Assembly (NCBI GenBank): GCA_011391185.1
Contig: JAABRB010000043.1
Coordinates: forward strand, 1-15,720
Direction of reading: 5' to 3'
DNA: 15,720 bases
Source: Betaproteobacteria bacterium
GTDB taxonomy: Bacteria; Pseudomonadota; Gammaproteobacteria; Burkholderiales; SG8-39
The notes under the pieces were generated by a model, which made no database searches, was not told the DNA's origin, and was given only the letters and a program-made list of their open reading frames with translations. A program made the position numbers and the translations under genes. This document shows, piece by piece, positions 12,701 through 15,720 of this stretch (position 1 is the first letter of the stretch; every line of letters begins with the position of its first letter).

Positions 12701-13055
12701 GGATGCGCAACCGCGCCGGATTGTCGGTGACACCCCAGCGCTCTGCCGCATCGCGCGCGAGCGCCGCGGCCGCGAGCGCCAGCGTGATTTTCTCGTGCTC
12801 TGTTTTTCCCTCCTTGCCGGCGCGCGCGTCGAGAAGCGCCGCCAGCACTCGCTCGCGCATCTCGCCAGCCGCTTTGCGCGTGAAGGTGATGGCGACGATC
12901 TCCTCGGGATGCTCCACGGTCGCGAGCAGGCCGAGGTAGCGCTGAATCAGGAGCTCGGTCTTGCCGGAGCCCGCCGGAGCCTGCACGATGAACGAACGCG
13001 CGGGGTCGAGCGCGGCACGGCGCGCGGCGAGATCGGGTATGCCCGCGGCGCTCAT
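9735..13055 (-). CDS. AddA/RecB-type UvrD-family helicase with C-terminal nuclease
   Basis: This 1106-residue protein is a superfamily 1A DNA helicase fused to a RecB-family nuclease. Helicase motifs appear in order: APAGSGKT (residues 26-33, Walker A), ITFTRKAAGEMRERV (Ia), LLVDEFQDTSISQYELV (II, DEFQD at 396-400), VGDPMQSIYRFREAE (III), LSANFRSQAGIVGWVN (IV), MTIHKAKGLEFDTVIVPGL (V) and LLYVAATRAKRRLHLLG (VI). The C-terminal nuclease shows VMDRTFVDEGVRWIVDYKTG with Asp1044 and Lys1046 of the PD-(D/E)XK core, then the YRGQLERYA motif, so the active site looks intact. With its neighbour it should form an AddAB-like complex that unwinds and resects double-strand ends for RecA. I chose the ATG at 13055, which overlaps the upstream stop as ATGA; a longer start at 13121 lies inside the upstream gene. 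The last codons and stop lie in a heptamer repeat. Confidence 0.92.
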   Translation of the reverse strand: MSAAGIPDLAARRAALDPARSFIVQAPAGSGKTELLIQRYLGLLATVEHPEEIVAITFTRKAAGEMRERVLAALLDARAGKEGKTEHEKITLALAAAALARDAAERWGVTDNPARLRIQTIDSLCAALTRQMPMLSRFGSQPESIEDASELYAEAARATVELVEGGGAAARDVERLLAHLDNDVGRVEGLLADMLGRRDHWLRHVHGRGRDELEAALRNARRDALARLRVALPPGPASELKAIADFAFGKLERGKFGDDAESWVQLAGLFLTEKDNWRKTLTKNHGFPAGKPTQPWKDRALALFETMGAHDAFRAALADVRRLPPEQYSEEQWEVLGAITRLLPLAAAQLRLVFQARGQVDFTEVAQRAVLALGELGNPSDLALALDYRIRHLLVDEFQDTSISQYELVARLTAGWEPGDGRTVFAVGDPMQSIYRFREAEVGLFLRARAAGIAGVALESIALSANFRSQAGIVGWVNDTFSRVMPAREDVGTGSVPYTASSATRDAAPGAAVTVHPFFNDDRAAEAARVAGIVAETRRENADGTVAILVRTRGHLREIVPQLKDAGLRFRAIEIEPLGHRPVVQDLLALTRALSHPADRLVWLATLRAPWCGFTLADLDRLAGGGAGRTIWELMNDGARVAALSADGRARLERVRSVLKEALGDRCRGSLRARVAGAWFALSGPACVENITDLEDAEIYFDHLEAHEEADEIADLGAFEEGLADLYALPDLQAGEQLQIMTIHKAKGLEFDTVIVPGLGRAPRADEARLLSWMEQPREDGAGTDLLLAPIRETGTDDDPIYRWLRKLETEKERLESGRLLYVAATRAKRRLHLLGDASLKDDDDGALSLKAPGERTLLSQLWPLVAPLYEEAAARHVEDAPAPAEDPLDQSLLRIASGWQPPAPPPRVAWTPPPDPARARDVIEFSWVGETARHVGAVVHRWLQRIAEDGLAGWDAARVRSLRKTFSDELVANGLSADAVQAASGRVADTLEQTLADARGRWLLGPHDDAQSELRLTGTTEDGVVNIVMDRTFVDEGVRWIVDYKTGVHEGGSAEAFLNREQERYRGQLERYAAVMKSRDVRPVKLALYFPLLKGWRELTPKDEG

Positions 13056-15720
13056 TCCGCGTCCTCCTCGAGCGCATTGTCGAGCCGCTCGTAGACGCGG
13101 CAGAACGGCTTCACGTCGCAATTGCGGCAGGTATTTGGATACTGCTTGGGATCGACCGCCGCCTCGCCCGCCGCGAACCCGGCGGCGATGCGCGCAAGAT
13201 CAGCGCGCCAGGTCTCAACTTGCTGCCCCCAGGACGGCTCCGCCTGCTTGAGCTTGCCATCCGGCAGCGTACGGACGTCCGGCAACATGTCGGCATCGCG
13301 GGCCAATCCCGCAAACTTCATGTCCCCCGCTTTCACCTGCGCGAATGCCACCGCAACTGCATCCGGTTCGGTGCTGACCAAGTAGAGCGGCAACTGCGGT
13401 TCCTCCGGCCGCGCGCTGACCATGGCGCCGGGCGATGCCTTGCCGGTCTTGTAATCGATGACGATGCGGCGCCCGTCGACCGTCTGGTCGACACGATCGA
13501 GGCGCGCGTTGAGCGCAAGCCCGCCGATTTCAATGCGGCGCCTGTCTTCGGTGGCGAGCACCGTGAAGTCGCCGCGCCGCTTCTCCTGCGTGAGCCATTC
13601 GCGCGCGAGCCGGGAGAGACGCCGCTTCTCGATCTCGGCGAAACGGCCAGACAGCACCGTCGGGCGTTCGCGGCGGATGCGCGCGACCGCATCTTCGGCC
13701 GCGCGCGCGAGAAGCGCATCGAGGTCGGCATCGGAAATCGCGTCGAGCGCGCTTTTCGCCTTCAGCTTCGCCCACGCCTGCGCCAGCACCCGGTGCACCA
13801 GCGTGCCGCGCTCCATCGCGTCGAGGCCGGCATGTGGCGCTGCCAGGACCTCGGCGCCGACCCGGTGGCGCGCAAACGCACGAAACGGGCACGCCGCCTG
13901 GTCGCGGATGACGGTCGTGCCGCCGCCCACCGTTGACCCGGCGCCGAGCGCGGGCGCCCGGGCATCCTCGATGCGATCGATCTTTCGCAGGTCGTGTACC
14001 GCGCCGCGATAACTCGCGTATTCGGGCAACGCGATCGCGCTTTCGGGCACCGCCACGATGAGCGAGCTCGCCTTGAACTCGCGGTCGTCCTCGCGCAGCG
14101 GGTAGCTCAGGACCACCTCGTCCGCGCATGACAACCACTCCCCCGTCAGGCGGCGCGCCTGCTCGAGCATGCCCGCGGCAGAACCCTGCGGCACGCCCGC
14201 CCCCCGCTGCAGCTCGGCCGGCAGAAACGGGTTCGGGCGCGGCGTGCGCGGCCAGGTCTCGTCGGACAGGCCCATGACCCACAGGTGGTCGAACGTCATG
14301 CCGGTGGCTTCGAGCTCGCCCAGCACCTGGATCGGCACTTCAGGCGACTCGGGCTGAAACAGCGCGTCCGCCGCCATGCGCCGCAGCCGCGACACGGCGT
14401 CGGTGTAGCCGGTGCGCGCAAGCACGCGGTCGAGCGCCGCAAAATCGGCGACCACCTCGTGCCATTTCGCCAGCGCCTGGAACTCGGTCGAGTCGAGCCC
14501 GCGCTCACCCGGAAAACCGATGACGATCAGCGCCTCGGAAATCGCTTTCGCCCACGCGGACGGCGGCTGCCCGCCAAACAGCCGCGCCTTGCGGAACTCG
14601 GCGAGCGCCGCGAGCTGCCGCGCGAGAGCCGGGCAGCCCGCGCCCTCATGATTCGTCAGCGCGAGCAGGCGATCCAGCGTGATGACCGGCTCGGCGCGCA
14701 CCCTCAGCCAGGCGTCGAAACGTGCGCGTTGCGCGAACTCCGATTCCGCGTCGGCCAGAAACGGCGAGCGGATCAGCCGGCTCGCGCGTTCGAAGTCGAT
14801 CTCGCGTCCTGCCAGTTCGAGCGCGAGAAACGCCGCGTTAACGAGCGGGTACGTCGTGAGCGCCTCGCCCAGGGAAGTATTGAACGGCAACACCGCGCAA
14901 CCGCGGCCCGGCAGGGCGTAGTCCGGCTCCATCGTCGAGCTGAAGATGCGCTCAACCGTCTTGCGGTGCTTCGCCAGATCGGGCACGACGACGGCGATGC
15001 GGGCCGCCCCATTTGCTTCAAGGCGCGCCCGCGCCCACGCCGCTGCGCGGCGTATCTCTTCAGTGCTGTCCGCGCAAGCCACGCGCTGGAGTGCGCCGCC
15101 GCGCGGCTCGGAGCCGGCGGCGGTCACCTCGCACCCGGTATCCGCCAGCGCCTGGAAGAACGCCGCCTGCTGCGGCATGACAAGGTCAAAACCGTAGAGG
15201 ACCAGGGATTCCGGCTTGCGGATTTCCGGTCGCGTCAGCCTCGAGGCGGCCACGTCGGCAAGCCGGGCGCCATCCGTGTGCCGCTCGCGCCGGGTCACTG
15301 CCTCGTAGCGTTGCGCCCATTGCTGGAATGCCTTGCCGTCTTCGTTAAGCGGGAATTTTCCCAGCCGCGGCAGGAGGCCCCAGGCATGCGCGAGCTGCCA
15401 CGCTTCGCGCGCGAGCGCGGCCGTCTCGGGAATGGCGAGCAGCGCCTTGCCGCTTTCCGATTCGCGGATGAGGTTTTCCCACAGCGCCTGCTCCTGCGCG
15501 GGCGCGAGCAGGATTGGCAGACCTGCGGCGTGGCTGGAATAGAGCGCATCGCCGTAGGCGCGCTCGACGAAAGCCGAAAAGGGAATGATGTCCGCTGTAG
15601 GCCAGGCCGATTTGCCGTCCCGGATCTGCCGTGCGTCGTACTCGCGCTTGAGATGTGCCGCGAGCCTGCGATTCGGGGTTACGACCACGCACCCGGCTGC
15701 GATCCGCTGTGCGAGGTCCT
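13052..15720 (-). CDS. AddB-like PD-(D/E)XK nuclease, probable DNA repair protein (5' partial)
   Basis: The frame stays open to the window edge. Residues upstream of the first possible start (GTG at 15688) read DLAQRIAAGC before VVVTPNRRLAAHL, which continues the family pattern, so the start is outside. About 889 residues are visible. The long N-terminal part resembles an inactive helicase, as in AddB, and no Walker A motif is seen in the visible part. The C-terminal nuclease contains ARLDRVDQTVDGRRIVIDYKTG. Four cysteines suggest an AddB-type iron-sulfur cluster: one in ACPFRAFARHRV (codon 13891-13889), and three in TCRNCDVKPFCRVYE (codons at 13129, 13120 and 13102) spaced C-x2-C-x5-C. It precedes the helicase-nuclease gene and overlaps it by four bases, which supports one operon and a two-subunit complex. 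The product matches the group annotated as probable DNA repair protein next to UvrD-type helicases. Confidence 0.88.
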   Translation of the reverse strand, partial: DLAQRIAAGCVVVTPNRRLAAHLKREYDARQIRDGKSAWPTADIIPFSAFVERAYGDALYSSHAAGLPILLAPAQEQALWENLIRESESGKALLAIPETAALAREAWQLAHAWGLLPRLGKFPLNEDGKAFQQWAQRYEAVTRRERHTDGARLADVAASRLTRPEIRKPESLVLYGFDLVMPQQAAFFQALADTGCEVTAAGSEPRGGALQRVACADSTEEIRRAAAWARARLEANGAARIAVVVPDLAKHRKTVERIFSSTMEPDYALPGRGCAVLPFNTSLGEALTTYPLVNAAFLALELAGREIDFERASRLIRSPFLADAESEFAQRARFDAWLRVRAEPVITLDRLLALTNHEGAGCPALARQLAALAEFRKARLFGGQPPSAWAKAISEALIVIGFPGERGLDSTEFQALAKWHEVVADFAALDRVLARTGYTDAVSRLRRMAADALFQPESPEVPIQVLGELEATGMTFDHLWVMGLSDETWPRTPRPNPFLPAELQRGAGVPQGSAAGMLEQARRLTGEWLSCADEVVLSYPLREDDREFKASSLIVAVPESAIALPEYASYRGAVHDLRKIDRIEDARAPALGAGSTVGGGTTVIRDQAACPFRAFARHRVGAEVLAAPHAGLDAMERGTLVHRVLAQAWAKLKAKSALDAISDADLDALLARAAEDAVARIRRERPTVLSGRFAEIEKRRLSRLAREWLTQEKRRGDFTVLATEDRRRIEIGGLALNARLDRVDQTVDGRRIVIDYKTGKASPGAMVSARPEEPQLPLYLVSTEPDAVAVAFAQVKAGDMKFAGLARDADMLPDVRTLPDGKLKQAEPSWGQQVETWRADLARIAAGFAAGEAAVDPKQYPNTCRNCDVKPFCRVYERLDNALEEDAE

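Overview
The window is GC-rich, densely coding bacterial DNA and most likely comes from a betaproteobacterium. The reasons are an IF-1 of the variant type with a basic C-terminal tail, a translationally coupled parE-parC pair, a Uup-type ABC-F ATPase, and an AddAB-like recombination pair of the kind found in this class. The lineage is inferred from protein character, since no rRNA or tRNA gene is present.

Layout from left to right. (1) 1-1189 (+): 3' part of a Hanks-type Ser/Thr kinase whose P-loop lies outside the window and which ends in a C-terminal membrane anchor. (2) 1247-1441 (-): C-terminal remnant of a VOC / methylmalonyl-CoA epimerase-like gene. (3) 1674-1946 (+): infA, standing alone rather than in a ribosomal-protein operon. 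(4) 2057-3928 (-): uup. (5) 4064-6028 and 6025-8529 (+): parE and parC, overlapping by four bases and divergent from uup. (6) 8676-9653 (+): a TauD/TfdA-family Fe(II)/2-oxoglutarate dioxygenase. (7) 13055-9735 and beyond 15720-13052 (-): an AddA/RecB-type helicase-nuclease and its AddB-like partner, also overlapping by four bases; the AddB-like gene runs off the right edge.

The genes are mostly housekeeping. Topoisomerase IV decatenates daughter chromosomes, the AddAB-like complex processes double-strand ends, Uup belongs to an ABC-F group linked to translation and genome stability, and IF-1 acts in translation initiation. The kinase and the dioxygenase look like accessory functions. No mobile element, CRISPR array or defence island is visible.

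The most unusual signal is outside the ordinary gene content. Degenerate tandem repeats with a strict period of 7 or 8 bases recur at seven places: before infA, inside the uup linker, before uup, in the N-terminal extension of parC, between parC and the dioxygenase gene, between the dioxygenase and addA-like genes, and over the stop codon of the addA-like gene. Several arrays share the same units (TCCCTCA, TCCTTCG, TCACTTCR). They fall at gene ends or in sequence encoding non-conserved linkers, which suggests a dispersed repeat family that spreads where it does least damage.
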